NCBI RefSeq assembly: GCF_021155765.1
Contig: NC_060115.1
Span: 5,374,493-5,438,492 of the forward strand
Length of the DNA: 64,000 nucleotides
Direction: 5' to 3'
Origin: Diprion similis
Taxonomy: Eukaryota; Arthropoda; Insecta; Hymenoptera; Diprionidae
Part shown: in pieces, positions 13,232 to 25,903 of the stretch
How the letters are laid out: each line of letters opens with the position of its first letter
Position numbering within the stretch: position 1 is the stretch's first letter
The notes under the pieces: model-generated
Database searches by the model: none
Told to the model about the DNA's origin: nothing
The model's input: only the letters and a program-made list of their open reading frames with translations
Made by a program: the position numbers and the translations under genes

Positions 13232-14298
13232 GTGAGTGATTCACCAGCGAGGATTTCTGTTTTTTCGTAAAAAAAAAATTCAGACGCAGAAAAATTACCG
13301 AGTTTTCCTTACATTCCGCGCGAGTTCATTAATTTGCCATTTACGAAGAGAAATCAGGTTCCTAGGATTGAGTAGCACGGAGGTGTGTAGTACATGACAA
13401 CATTATTCGCGTACGTTTTTTATATGTACTATACGTTCATTATACCAAATACGGAACTGCTGCTCAAGTTCTATAGCAAGTTTCGTTTCGTAAGAAAATT
13501 TTCATGCAGCAATGAGATAATACCGATAACTGTAAATAGATTCAATTCACAGTTTGGTGAAAATGTGTAAACCATTAATTCGGAGTTCCTCAATTTTCGA
13601 AAGAACGAAGAAAAATTATATTATCGTATGAAGATAATTCAAAATTCAAAATCATATCAATATATCTCAAAGATCATTGAAAAATTCTCATTAACTTTCG
13701 ACATCGCGCGAGAAATTATAATTATTTGTAAACAGTGTAAAATTGCGTATAAAAATTTCAATTCTAAAATTATATTCAAGCCATAAATTTCTCGAATAAA
13801 CTTTATTATAAGAACGATTAAACCTCCGAAATCGTATCATACATACATACATATATATATAGGTATGTAGGTAAAACTGAAGTGTTAACGGAGATGAAAG
13901 ATCGCGGTTTAACGCAAATTTTTATGAAAAATCGTGATGATCATCAGAGAGTACAGAATATATTTCCATAAATTAGACTGCGTTTAAATACCGACAAGAT
14001 TATAAGATCCGTGCGTTAAGATAAACTTCAATAGGAATGAAGAAACTTCATTTTTAATAACAACGTTGCCCCAAGCACGTGATAAAACTCGCACTACGAA
14101 TGACGCCTCGAATTCTTCTACACTTTCACGCGTGTAATATTGCGCAAGTATTTCCATCTCGGTGGAAACCGAAATCAGGTTCTCCAAGTGGGCGATCACC
14201 TGCGTTGGACCAGTCTAAGCAAATAATAAAGCCCTCGTTGTCCATCTTAAAAAGGCACCGGAAGCCCGATCTGGGATTCCGTCTGGGCAGCTTCCGGT

Positions 14299-14333
<35 letters not shown>

Positions 14334-17300
14334 TTCTTTCTTTCTCTTTCTGTCCGAGAAAAAAAGGAAAATAAAACTACGAAGAACCAAAAGCATCGAA
14401 AATTTCATGTCCCAAGGAACAATATTCGTCCGCCTCGCCGATATTCGCAATTCCTTTTTTCATTCTCCTCCTTTTATTTTCTTTTTATTCTTTCTCCCTA
14501 TCCCTCTTCTTCAATTTGTTGTTTATTTATTATTTCCTCAGGGATCGTTTGGCGCGCGCCAACGCGCATTATTTAAAAATACGCTGACAATGCGAGGCGG
14601 CGGCACGCCTACATGTCGAGGGTATTTCTTATACCATCTCAAACGAAATTTCGGCCGGATTCTCAGGGGCTTTTGTCTTTTCACTCGTACAGAAGATCGA
14701 GAGAGAGAGAGAAGGGGTTTTTTTTTTATTATTACTACGCAATGCCCCGAACCCCAGGATGTCATTCATCCGCGTTGGACGTCAGGTTAAACCAGATCCT
14801 GCAGCCTCCCCACAGTTTCTACAGGGCAACGAAAAATCGTCCATTGAACCGCGATTCTTCTCCCTCTGCCTCTGCCTCCCCCATGGTCCGTTTCCTTAGA
14901 AGCCACGAAACAATTAAGGGGAAGTAATTCCGCCCTGGAGACAAGTGCCGATTATTTTCGAGAGCCCCGATCGTTTTGTGTGTGTGTTACGCTAGGGTGG
15001 CGCAAAAAAACAGACTATTTTTTTTTTTTTTGAGTCTCCTATGACAAAATGTTAATTTTTACAAAGTTAGTTCACTACAAAGGACAGCTAAAAAAAAAAT
15101 TTTCAAGAGTTCGCTCCAAATTTAAAAAAATGTCAAAAATCGTCAAAAAATTAAATTAAAAAAATTGTATTTTACAGTATTTTGTTTGATTTTTAATTCA
15201 TGTAGTGGTGTATTGTTATCGATTCTTTCTTACTAAATTGAGGAAAAAAAATTTATGAAATTTTAATATGAATATTAAAAGGTCGCTCGAAAAGATCTAA
15301 AGAAATGCACCAAAAACTTATGAGTGACCTTTCAAAATTCAAATTTTGAACTGAAACTTTCGAAAACTTATTTTTTGTTTGTCTATAAAATTATAACGTT
15401 ACGAAAAAAAATTTTTTTTTTTTAAATTCGATTTTTGACAATATCTGACGTTTTAAAAAATGTGGAGCGACGTCTTAAAATTTTTTTTTTTCAGCTGTCC
15501 TTTGGAGTGGGCTCTTAAAACATCAAAAACTAACATTTTGTCACACGAGACTCGAAAAAAAAAAAAAAAAATAGTCGGTTTTTTTGCGCCACCCTAGTAT
15601 TTCGCACACGTACATATAACACGTGCACATCATAACGCAGGCAATTTCAATTTCGGTAATATCGGAATCGTATTTTTCCTTCTTCCACGACGTTATAATA
15701 AATAGAAAAAAATTTCTCCGGAGAAAAGTTTTTATTAAAGAACCGTATCCACCCATTAAGGAAGTTATAAAATTCGAACCGCTCTATCTGATCCGCTGAA
15801 AAATTATCATATTCTAATTTATCGATCGTATTATGAACCTTTTAGAATCGGATAAAAATTTCACTAATCTGTGCATAATCACATATAAATTCCAATCAGT
15901 TTACGAAACGCTGTAGATTATGGCGGGCTCTAACCTTTCTTTTTTGCCACCTGAGACACGTGCGAAGTGGAGAAAATATTTTACACGTACCTACGCTTGC
16001 GTACATACGAAGTAAGAGAGAAAAATGTAACCATAAGTGAGTATCCGCATCGCATGTTACATACCGTAAGAATTATAGTATAGGTACATAGAGGATTTCT
16101 CAGGCTAATTTGAAACTTGAATAAATCTCCTTATTCTTACTTCTCCTTATATAGCGACAGGTATATAAATTCTCGTACATATATATACGATCAGCCGAGT
16201 TTTCTCCTGACATAAACGTGATATTCCCGCCGGAATAACCGCGGCGGCGGCAACGTTTGACGTGCACAGTGCTACACAGAATTATATGCACCCTGTGATA
16301 ACTTGTAAAACGGAATGGGACTAATCAACGTTCATACACTAGTCCCACCGTAATTACTAGGCCCGCAGTCTATAATGCATTTTTCGCTTTCGTTCGATCA
16401 GACTGCAAGGTGCCTGCATGTCCATTACGTCCAATCTATGTCCGCAATTGCATGTCAGGCTCTCTACTAGCATGCAGCTTAGATTCACGCGAAGGACTGC
16501 TCGTTTCCTAGGACGGAGAAATTTGCGTCACTTTCATTCTTCAACGGGATATTTACCGATCACCAACTACGGTCATCGGTTAATGGATCGTAAGCTTGGG
16601 AGTTGTGAGTTGAGAGAAATACTTAATTTAAGCGAAATAATTTTTTGAAAATATTTCAACCGATTGATCGGTAATCAATCCTCGTCAATTTACTGCCTCG
16701 ACTGAATTCAACGTATTTTTAACGTAACCGTTAATTTTTAACTATAATAGCGAGTACTGGGAGACAAAGTTGATGCGGTATGGATCGGCGAAACGATTAA
16801 TTTACTCGCTACGGTTCCGTCGTAAGTTATTCGCTTTCTTATGGGATAGATGAATTCCCTACAGGTTCCCAGAATAATTAACGAGATTGTCTTAACGAGC
16901 AGATCGGTATTTTTATAATTAAATCGATACGTCGGTGTCGGTTGTTAGAAAGAAATGTACACAGTTTATTATAATCAGTCACTTTTGCTATAATTACGAT
17001 GGATTTTAACGAACCTTATAATAATAATTTTTCCCGCTTCGATATCAGGATTAGTGATCAATTATTATTGCAAACTCAACAAGAAAGGAGAAAACGTGTA
17101 GTACGAACTGAAATTTCTTGATTCTTCAATTATACCTTCGTCTCTCTACATCAAACACCGTGAGAAAAATTTAAAGATAAATCATAAAGGTTTGCTGTTT
17201 CATAATCAGCCAGTCTGACGTAGAAACCTTGACATTTCGTAACCGCGAAAGAAACCGTCTAGAAATGTCTAGTATAGTTATATATTTTTACGGATACCAT

Positions 17301-18973
17301 GATTAGCCATAACCACAGCAAAGTGCCTGAGTTAATCATACCATTTGCTATACTTGTGCGAATGATAATTACGCCAGAATCGCATCGACGCGTAAGTTTC
17401 GTGTGAAAAATCGTGTAGCTCAACACCAAAACGATTCTTACAGGAATTCCGGCGACACTGAACTACGTATCACTCGACGCGAACTTAGGCGGATCTCCAA
17501 AATTAACGCCATACCCGAACTGGGCCCAAAACGAAGCCGGCAATTGTGGACAAGGTCTGACGACAGTTTACAGGTAAAGTTTAAAGAAGAGTTTTAAATA
17601 ATTATGAACGCTCCAACCATCGACCAATTAAAACCCAAGAATTTATCCTGATTAAATTACCGATGTGCTGCAGAATCCACGCTGACAAGTGCGACAGACT
17701 TTGGGTCCTGGACACGGGAACCATCGGGATCGGAAACACGACGGTCCAGGCATGTCCTTACACTCTGAACGTCTTCGATCTAACCACCGACAAGCTGATA
17801 AGAGAGTACAAGCTTCGACCAGAGGATACTAACCAGGTGATTATCCGCCATTTTTTTAAGAATGCTTCTTTTCAGAGAAAAAATTCAAGTCATTTTCCGA
17901 TGAACGTTTCAACGTTTGATCAATTTCCTGTCCAATGATAAAAGATCTCCAGAAAGGATATACGATTTGCGATAATCTTAGTCTCAATGAACGTAGTTCT
18001 TGCAGTCCTTCATGATTTTTTACTAATTGAATTCCGTTCCTGAGTTACTAATGAGTTACAATTCAAGTTAAAGTACTTAGTCCTTAATTGCTCTCGCTTC
18101 TCGTAAGCACAAGGATTTTAAGGAAAGCCGTTTAAGGATCACGTTTCCAATTTCCCCCGCAGAACACGTTCATAGCAAACATCGCAGTGGACCTTGGAAA
18201 GGGTGGATGCAACGACGCTTACGCGTACATGTCGGACGAGCTGGGTTATGGTTTGATAGTGTACTCATGGAGCGACCACAAGTCCTGGCGACTGACCCAC
18301 AGTTACTTCATGCCGGACCCATTGACCGGGGACTTCAACATCGGAGGTTTGAACTTCCAGTGGGGTGAAGAAGGGATATTCGGGATGAGCCTCTCACCCC
18401 TGGGAGTTGACGGATATCGCACCTTGTTCTTTCACCCGCTGAGCAGCAACCGGGAATTCGCGGTCTCGACGAGGATCCTGAGGGACGAAAAGCTGGCCGA
18501 GGACAGTTACCACGAGTTCGATGTCCTGCCGGAGCGAGGACCGTTGGGACACTGTACGGCGTCGGTGATGGACGACAATGGGCTCCAATTCTTCAACCTG
18601 ATCGACCGCAACGCCGTCGGTTGCTGGAACTCCCGTCTTCCTTACACCCCAGCGAATCAAGCGATAGTCGCGAAGCACGACGAGGCGATAATTTTCCCAG
18701 CTGACGTCAAGGTACGAAGGACATTTCAATTGACTCTTTATTTTCCGACGATCTCCGCGGACCTTAACCTCGATTTTATATTTTCCGCAGGTCCACGAAG
18801 GACTCTTATGGTTCATCTCTGACCGGATGCCGAACTTCCTTATCTCGAAGCTCAACTACCGAGACGTAAACTTCCGGATCTTCACGGTATCGGTCGAGGA
18901 AGCGATCTCAGGAACAGTGTGCGAAGATCCGACTCTGAAGTTCTCGAGGAACCAGATATGGTGGAGACGCTGA
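12970..18973 (+). CDS. y: Protein yellow (Yellow/MRJP family), complete, 5 coding exons
   Basis: Coding exons are 12970-13231, 17444-17573, 17674-17836, 18163-18711 and 18791-18973. All junctions are GT/AG with phases 1, 2, 0, 0, and together they give 428 residues ending at TGA 18971-18973. Residues 1-23 form a signal peptide (hydrophobic LVLGMTMVFLGVANG). The MRJP/Yellow propeller domain follows. Characteristic blocks are ALPVGIEIWQNKLFVTVPRW (66-85), GIPATLNY (88-95), DRLWVLDTGTIGIGN (138-152), NTFIANIAVD (186-195), ELGYGLIVYSW (211-221), FQWGEEGIFGMSLSP (250-264), NAVGCWNS (335-342) and SDRMPNFL (378-385). These match the founding member y better than other yellow paralogues. Established role of the family: Yellow is a secreted protein needed for black melanin in cuticle and linked in flies to male behaviour. 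There is one N-glycosylation sequon at 152 (NTT). The start is the first ATG after a good acceptor. The protein ends soon after the propeller, without the long C-terminal tail of fly Yellow. Confidence 0.93.
14299..14352. repeat. CT/TTTC microsatellite in yellow intron
   Basis: A nearly pure CT run grades into CTTT units. It creates a meaningless Ser/Leu-rich frame on + and an Arg/Glu-rich frame on -. Confidence 0.9.
14995..15594. mobile_element. TA-flanked palindromic MITE, family A copy 1
   Basis: 600 bp with terminal inverted repeats of about 160 bp, starting GGGTGGCGCAAAAAAAC on the left and, reverse-complemented, GGGTGGCGCAAAAAAACC on the right. It is flanked by TA at 14993-14994 and TA at 15595-15596. 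Subterminal blocks such as GACAAAATGTTA, GGACAGCT and GTCAAAAATCG occur in both arms. The centre carries a near-palindrome of AATATT type at 15261-15280. There is no coding capacity. TA duplication and GGGTGG ends fit a non-autonomous Tc1/mariner-type element; this is inferred from structure, not from a transposase. Confidence 0.88.
17444..17573 (+). CDS. y: yellow coding exon 2
   Basis: The acceptor is TTCTTACAG ending at 17443 and the donor AG|GTAAAG at 17574. It encodes residues 88-130 (GIPATLNY... to ...LTTVY) plus two bases of Arg131. It follows a 4.2-kb intron. Confidence 0.9.
17674..17836 (+). CDS. y: yellow coding exon 3
   Basis: The acceptor GTGCTGCAG ends at 17673 and the donor CAG|GTGATT is at 17837. 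It encodes residues 131-185, including the DRLWVLDTGTIGIGN family signature and Cys158. The preceding intron is only 100 bp. Confidence 0.9.
18163..18711 (+). CDS. y: yellow coding exon 4 (core of the propeller)
   Basis: The acceptor TTTCCCCCGCAG ends at 18162 and the donor AAG|GTACGA is at 18712. It encodes residues 186-368, the best-conserved block (NTFIANIAVD, ELGYGLIVYSW, FQWGEEGIFGMSLSP, NREFAVSTRILRDE, FNLIDRNAVGCW). It begins and ends in phase 0. Confidence 0.93.
18791..18973 (+). CDS. y: yellow coding exon 5 and stop
   Basis: The acceptor TTTTCCGCAG ends at 18790, after a 79-bp intron. It encodes residues 369-428 (EGLLWFISDRMPNFLIS... to ...QIWWRR) and TGA at 18971-18973. The conserved SDRMP block is followed by a short tail only. 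No close AATAAA is evident; ATTAAA at 19573 and AATAAA at 20550 are the nearest candidates I noticed. Confidence 0.9.
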   Translation, partial: VHEGLLWFISDRMPNFLISKLNYRDVNFRIFTVSVEEAISGTVCEDPTLKFSRNQIWWRR

Positions 18974-21900
18974 GTGTCTTCTGAAGTCTACCGGGTGACT
19001 CGCAACGAGAAACTAGCTCATCAGAACGCGCGTAGAACGGACCGGACGCGGTTTGAAAATTGAAGTTGAAAGAAAAAAACGTCAAAACCCATTCCCAGTC
19101 TAATTACAATCTCCCATCGTACTCCTCATCTACATTAATCTTCGCTCTCACAAGGTGAAAAACGGAAACGAAAGTTTCTCCGGCGTCGTTAGAAATTCAC
19201 TCAAATTCTCATCAATTGTTTATTTCACTATATTTCTCTATTTCTGCTCTGGATCCGGTTGAGAAATAGCCAGTTTAGATCTTGGACCCGTATATCATGT
19301 CCGTATCGAACTCACGCACTCAAGAACCGCGTTTTACAACCACTTATCGTTGCGCAAGAGTCATCGGTAGGCTCGGTCGAGTCTAACTCCGAATGTATGA
19401 TCGTTCGACTTTGGTACTTATAATAACGAGGATAACTCACTCACTAGTTTCGCTTATACATCGCTTACGATACGTTATTTATGTTGATTAGATATATAAG
19501 TACACATGTATGCGCGAGTATATAATCAATCTCGTCCCCATCCTGTATATATAATAAGTGCTACAGCGTCGGATTAAACGAAGCGTATTTTCACTTACAT
19601 GATTTTCACTTCGTATACTTTGTATACGAGAAATCCACGTCAATTTTTTCTCCACGTTCCTCCACCAATTAGGTACATCAAAGTGTAAATTATACACATC
19701 GTACTCTCAACCAGAAAATCTGTAACTCTTCGGCAAGGCCAGTCATTACGGGCAAGCGATTCATAACCGTTACATAGATTCGAATCCGTCACGTAACGTG
19801 TGTTATAGATAATTATACGTACGGCGAGTCTCTTTGTCTCGAAATGAAAGTGAAATCCGTCCCGAGAATCCGAGTCTACGGCGTCAATTCCAAGGAGAAC
19901 CAGCCAAAAAAGAAGAAACAAAATTCATTCACAACTATAGGAACTCAGCTTGGTAAGTGAACGTGATCTTGTAATTAGAAATGTGTTAGAAATAATGTTA
20001 AAAAAGGTGAAAGTAAAAATAGAAAAAAAAAAAAAAAACCACAAAAATTCGAAGTAAGATTGAAAAGATTAATCTGCGTTTATGAATAGTGGATGTAATT
20101 CTATTTGATATAAATCCTCAGCACGGACCAGTTGATTAATTTTTATCCAAAAATCATCCGATCACCCTGCAACTAATATTTATAACTTGTATTCACTTTC
20201 CTTTACCAATTCGCAGGTGCAATGAAAATGGGAATAGTTTTTAAAAAAAGGAAAGGGACAAACAAAAAAAGTATCTTATAGAGGGTGAATTGCGTGGGCG
20301 GTATTTACCACCGTATAAAAAATGATGGATCAGAGAAAGATCGACGCGAGCGGATCGGAGGATCGATCAAAGACCGATCTCGATTTAATGCCAGGTTATA
20401 GAGGCCGAAAAGCGTCTGCAGCTCCCGACGATCGGTTCGATATGTACCGACGCATTCATACGCATCTATAGGTGTATATTTAACCGCGACGATAACGAGG
20501 CAGCAGCTTTATCGGGCAATACCTCACCGAAAATATCCTGACAAAATCTAATAAATAATTCATGAACGCCCGGCGTCGGTTGGTTTTTTCACTCCGGCGT
20601 CCGAGAAACACCCGTAATAACACCCTGTATTCCCGTTTGGAGGCTGGCTAGGACACGCCGAACCGGGTTGGCGATGGTCAGGCCGATCATCTTCGATTCC
20701 TCCCCCGCCTTTTCACCATCTAGACGTATAGCTCCCGGTGATCGGCGCCGAAAATCGATCCAGAAATCGGACCGGTACCTACTTAAGGCTTCTGAGGCGA
20801 TTTTATCGCGGGTTCCAGAGGCGATCGATGCAGCCGCGAACTCCCTCCTCCACATTTTCGGGGGAGTAAATTGACCGGTGGTGCAACGGCGGTGGGCCAC
20901 GCGTCTTAATATAAATCGTCGTCACCCGGGGCCTGACATTAGAAGGTAAAATCGTGCCTAATTTTTGGCCCGCTTGCGCAGTGTTAGAGAACCGTTTTGG
21001 CGTGAATTTATAGGCCGAGGAATATCGCTGATCGCGTGCCCAATAATTTCAACCCTTGTTTTGATCATTTCTAAAATTCGACGTCGCGTTTCTGGCTCGT
21101 TATGGTTGGAGTAGAAACTTAGACGGATAAGAAACGAGGAAATAGAAAAGCGAGTTCGAGTGGGGGTGAAAAGTTGGAAGGGTTGATATTGCGACGTAAA
21201 AATGTGAAGATAAAATAACGAAAGATGAATAAGTTTGAAATTTTCCAAGTTTTTTCTACCCCCACCCCGATGATAGCCAGAGGAGTTTTTTTTTATCAAG
21301 TTGACGACGATAAACCGCTATAAACATAATCCGTTCTTTTAAAATTAATACACTTACCAACAGACTGTAATATTGTAAAAACGGAGATGCGTTAAGTTTA
21401 ATTTGTCTAATGATTACGATGAGTAGACAAAAATCGCAGCAGCGTATATTGGCTCGGGGCGAATCGACCGTGTAGCATAGTTCAAAGCGTAAGTAGCCCG
21501 GGGAAGAAAAACGCGATTTAATAGGTTGATTAAGTACAAGAAGATGCGAGTTGGCGTTTAGAAAGCAAGTGAAACGATAAAGTGCGTGAGTCGAAGATTT
21601 ATCATAGCTCTTGCGAACGTGAAGTTCCGAGAGTTGTGTTTTTGAAATGAATTAGAATAGCCCTCTCGTGCTACGTAATACAAATATATGCCAACGTGTG
21701 GATTCGCTCCTAAAATCGTTCGCGTCAGAAGGGAAAGGGATCCTAAATTAGAGGAAAGGAAAGCCGTGCTAGCGAGTCGCAGCGGTAATTCGTAGCGTAT
21801 AATCATCGCTCCCAGAAGTCCACGTGCGCTCCAGACTATTGGCCAATTTTTCTTTCTCTTCTCCTTTTAGTTTCATTTTTTTTTTTTTTTTTTTTTTTTT

Positions 21901-22866
21901 TTTATTTCATACCGTAATTAACCCGCGGGCGAGGCCAGGCATAAAAATTTTACGATCTCGATGTTATGACTCACGATTCTAGCTCTCCGTGGGATAATCG
22001 TTTCTAACCGTGATGTTACTTTACTCCGAGTTTACGACCAGCCAGCCCTATAAGTACAAGCTAAGCAGCCCTCGCGCGGTTACTGCATTTAAAAGACATG
22101 CGTGAATTCAGCTGCTAAAAGAAATCAAGTTCAAAGTACGATTCGCCCGAGATATACACGAAATTCTTTCACCTGTAATGTAAAATTTTCAGATATTTGT
22201 TCTAAATCTAGATTCTATAGATTAAATTATTGTATCAGAGATTATAAAAAAAAAAAACACACAAACACAATCATGAATTTTTTCGAAGATCCTGCTAATT
22301 CGAGGCCAGGATTATCGTATGATATAAAAAATGATAATCTTCCATGAAATTTCAGCCACGATTAGATTGATGAAGTTTTTGACAGAAATTAACCCTCACC
22401 ACAATTTTTTTCTTTGACGGATTTTTTTTCTTTTTTTGTAGTGATGGAAAATTTCAAGTTGCGAGCCATAGAGAGAAGCCAGATACCGAAAGGTTCCCAT
22501 AAATTTTAAACGATAAGCTCCACACGCCGAGTATGTTTCGGCACGAGGGTGCATAACCGTCTGTTATACCAATTAAAATGAGGTACCTAGTCATAAGCCG
22601 GGGCAACCTATTATGTTATATCTGTTCCGAGAGAGGATACAGGACCTCGTGTAGCTTAAAGGATCACAAAACTCCAAGATCGTAGGATAGCTGCCAGCGA
22701 CTATGAATTTTATTTTTTATAAATTGTTGATAAAAAGTGTCTAATAACAATTTCCAAAAGATTCATTATATGACGAACTTTTTAGTTTGTCAGCAAACTA
22801 GATCTTTCTATCCTCAACTTTTTCGATGTACGAATTTCGAATATCAGCTATGGTGTCCCTTATTTA

Positions 22867-22955
22867 GGGTGTTGACGAATTTTTACCGCCCCACCCCTGA
22901 AATCAACTTCAAAGAATTTGAAAAAAATTGTCTAACTTTTTCAAATCAGTGATCA
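22867..22955. mobile_element. Partial (solo-arm) copy of palindromic family E
   Basis: The sequence from GGGTGTTGACGAATTTTTAC onwards matches one arm of the full element at 50871-51449, with the shared order ...CCGCCCCA..., ATCAACTTCAAA..., TCTAACTTTTT... and GTGATC. It is preceded by TA at 22865-22866. The second arm is missing, so this is a truncated relic. Confidence 0.7.
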
Positions 22956-25125
22956 AAAAACATTGTAGTTATGCTTAAAATGGCAACTGAATAGATCCGA
23001 ATACTAATTTACTGATTAGTTGAAACAGAGTTCCCATCAATTGATTGCAATACGAGAAATAAGTGATTGATCACAAGTCGATTGGTACAAAAACATCTGT
23101 GAGAAACATCAGTGCTTAATACCGATGGCTAATCACGAATACGTTAATATCAGCGTTACAAAAGCGACTCAAGTTCTTTTTCGAGTGATCGCGAGTCTGG
23201 CTGCAGAAGTCCAGTTTCGTCCTTCCTCTCGTCCTTCTGATCGCGCAGCCACCGGCTCGATCATCCAGGCGTAGAATTCACCGCGATTTTGGAGATCACT
23301 GCAGAGTAGTTTTCAGCAACGATGATCCTAAGATCACCTCGAAAACCCTGAGTCGCATTTTGTAACGATGATATCAGCGTCGTGAGCCGATCGGTAATGA
23401 ATCGTCTTTGCTGAATCCTTTCCCACGTGGAAGATCGAGATCCTGGTCCAGAGCACAGAGCGGTTCGCCTCCCATCCGACGACAACAGCACCAAAGTGAA
23501 GTAAGCTTACCGCAGTTCCTGAGTAACGCAGATTGGTGGACCGGTTGATTCGTGATTCCTCCTCATCGGTGTTATTCATTCATTCATTCATTCCTTTGCA
23601 CTGATGTCTCTAACAGAGCTTTCAGTAGCAAATAATTTTCACCGACCTAATTCACGATTTTCAAATCTATCACGATCCAACTGAACTGAGCAAATCACAA
23701 TTCGTTTCCATTCAATCGACTGCCAATCTGATCTATAATCGATATTATAATAATTGATCTTTGTGTATTGATTTTGAATCAAACTCCGTCGATCATGATC
23801 GCGAATTTATTTCATGCAGCTATTTTCATCGTACCTCAACGTCTTCGTAATGAAATAAATAAAATTTGTGAAGAAGAAAAGAAATTAAAATCTTTAAATT
23901 TTTAACCTAGATGGGCAATAAAAAATCGATCAAATTACGAAGGCAAGGTGGTTGTAGGCACTCTCCGTCTAAAGTGCAGGTGGAAAATGATCGAACCATT
24001 TCAAACGAGTACCAGCCATTGGCATGGCAGTGTTCCTGAAACGTTGATCTTCTTTCTTATCCTCTCTGCAGAACGTCGTCGGGCTGATGTGATAGGCGGC
24101 TGCCACACCGACCACAGAAAGATCAACGAACATTTTAGCCAGTCGTTGAGGGAGTGAATCGAGTTATCCACTCTCCGGTCTCTGTATTTACCTGCAGGTG
24201 CTGCTGGAGGTGGCCAGCTAACGAGTCAGCCTGATATTGTTAAAATAAAAGAAAAATTAATCATACCGATCGCCTGCATTGTGAAAATTCCCTGCGACGA
24301 AGTCGAAGGATCGTAGCTTTGCATTCAGATCTTCGATTCTGCGACGTGAGAAAGCACCAAAAAGCAGGGCTGCGATTGTCCATCCCTTCTTCATAAAATA
24401 GGCGACACTTTGCTGCAGGATTTGAGGCTTGACGTGTTTCTTCGTTATTCTGAAAAGCGCAGAAATCTATCAGGAATTGTGGATTATTTACAGAGCATCC
24501 TGGAATTTTTTTTGTTTTGATCGTACAGAAAAGTGATTAAAAAATAAGCGAGTTATTGCCAAATGATTGAGATATTTTAATTTTTATCAATGAATGGATA
24601 AGTAGAAAAATTTGATCGGTGGAAAATATCGCTTTTCTATTTAGTCCACTTTTTGACTGAGATAAAAAATCAGAAGGTGTGAAAAACGAAACGTTATTCA
24701 AATCTGGGAATCTGGAAAACTGCCGAAGTGATGAATGAAAAGAAACGATTATAAATTGAACGAAGGTTTGACTGTTGGGTCAAACAAAAACTTCGTTGAT
24801 TTGCTCTCGATATATATATATATATTGAGCAATAACTCAGCTGCCAGCTTTCAAGGTATACGTATAACCCGCGAATTCGATAAAGTGTTGCCCACATATT
24901 ATAGGTGCAAAGTATTACCACGTCGCGGATAATGAGATGATATTGAAGACGATAAATCTCCGGAGACGTCCAGCTAAGGTGGAAAATAGCTTTGGAAAAT
25001 CCTTTTCCGTGAATTTATTTATACATTTATCCTGGAGGAAATATTTCCGCGTTTATTATCCGCATCGATTGATTATTCGCGAGATTAAGGGAGCAATATA
25101 TGAACGAACACACATATGTACACTA

Positions 25126-25903
25126 GGGTGGGCCAAAAAAATGACTATTTCTTTTTTCGTTAGTCACCATGAAAATATAGTTCAAGATGACGGAAAAAAG
25201 AATTTTGTAAAAGTTATTAGGAGATGTATATTTGGAATTTTGTATTTCCCTGAATCTTATTACTCAACAACGGATTGGCGTATCGTAGAGTACAATAAAT
25301 GGTTTTTTGAGAAATTAAACGATCTACAAAAAAGGTCTCTTAGAAATTTTTTCGTAAATTTACTTGTTCAAAAGTTATCTAAGATTAAAAATTAGTTACG
25401 TCACAGTTCACGATTTTTTTCATTTCCACTATGAGATAATGATTGAAAAATAAAAAAAAAACATAATATTTCTTAAAGTTCATATTATCTTCTTTACAGA
25501 AACATCGAAATTTTCCCGAAATTTCCGATTACTTAACAAGAAATAAGTTTTTAACATAAACTATTGTATAAAATTTATATTCTTATCAACTTTTGAACGA
25601 GTAGATTGACGAAAAAAATGCAAGAAACATTTTTTGTAGATCGTTCAATTTCCCACAAAAATATGTATGGCTCTTCACGATACGCGAATCTATTGTTAAG
25701 CAATAAAATTGCAAAGTAAAAACAAAAAAAAAACTTTCCGTTTTGTTTAAACAGGAAATGTAAAATCGCAAATAGGCACCTCTTAATATTAACATCAATA
25801 TTAAGAGCTCAAACTTTTACAGAATTATTTTTTTTTCGTCATCTTGAACGATATTTTAACGGTGACTAACGGAAAAAAAATTCATTTTGTTTTTGGCCTA
25901 CCC
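25126..25903. mobile_element. TA-flanked palindromic MITE, family B copy 1
   Basis: 778 bp. Left end GGGTGGGCCAAAAAAATGAC; reverse-complemented right end GGGTAGGCCAAAAACAAAAT. TA flanks both sides (25124-25125 and 25904-25905). The arms of roughly 350 bp share GTTAGTCACC, TTCAAGATGACG, GATCTACAAAAAA and TTCAAAAGTT. An internal mini-palindrome (CTCTTAATATT...AATATTAAGAG) sits at 25779-25807. A 152-codon open frame overlapping the left arm (24937-25395) is incidental. Confidence 0.88.

Noticed and set aside
14079..14576. 165-codon + strand frame in yellow intron 1
   Set aside because: It runs through a CT microsatellite and T-rich DNA; Ser/Leu/Phe low complexity.
18394..18855. 153-codon minus-strand frame over yellow exon 4
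   Set aside because: Antisense shadow of the conserved yellow exon.
20589..20900. GC-richer block with opposing open frames (103 codons minus, 68 plus)
   Set aside because: No start or splice context, motif or codon bias pointing to one strand; possibly regulatory, but unsupported.
24937..25395. 152-codon frame that could be taken for a transposase fragment
   Set aside because: Most of it is one arm of palindromic family B; no DDD/E motif or helix-turn-helix is visible.
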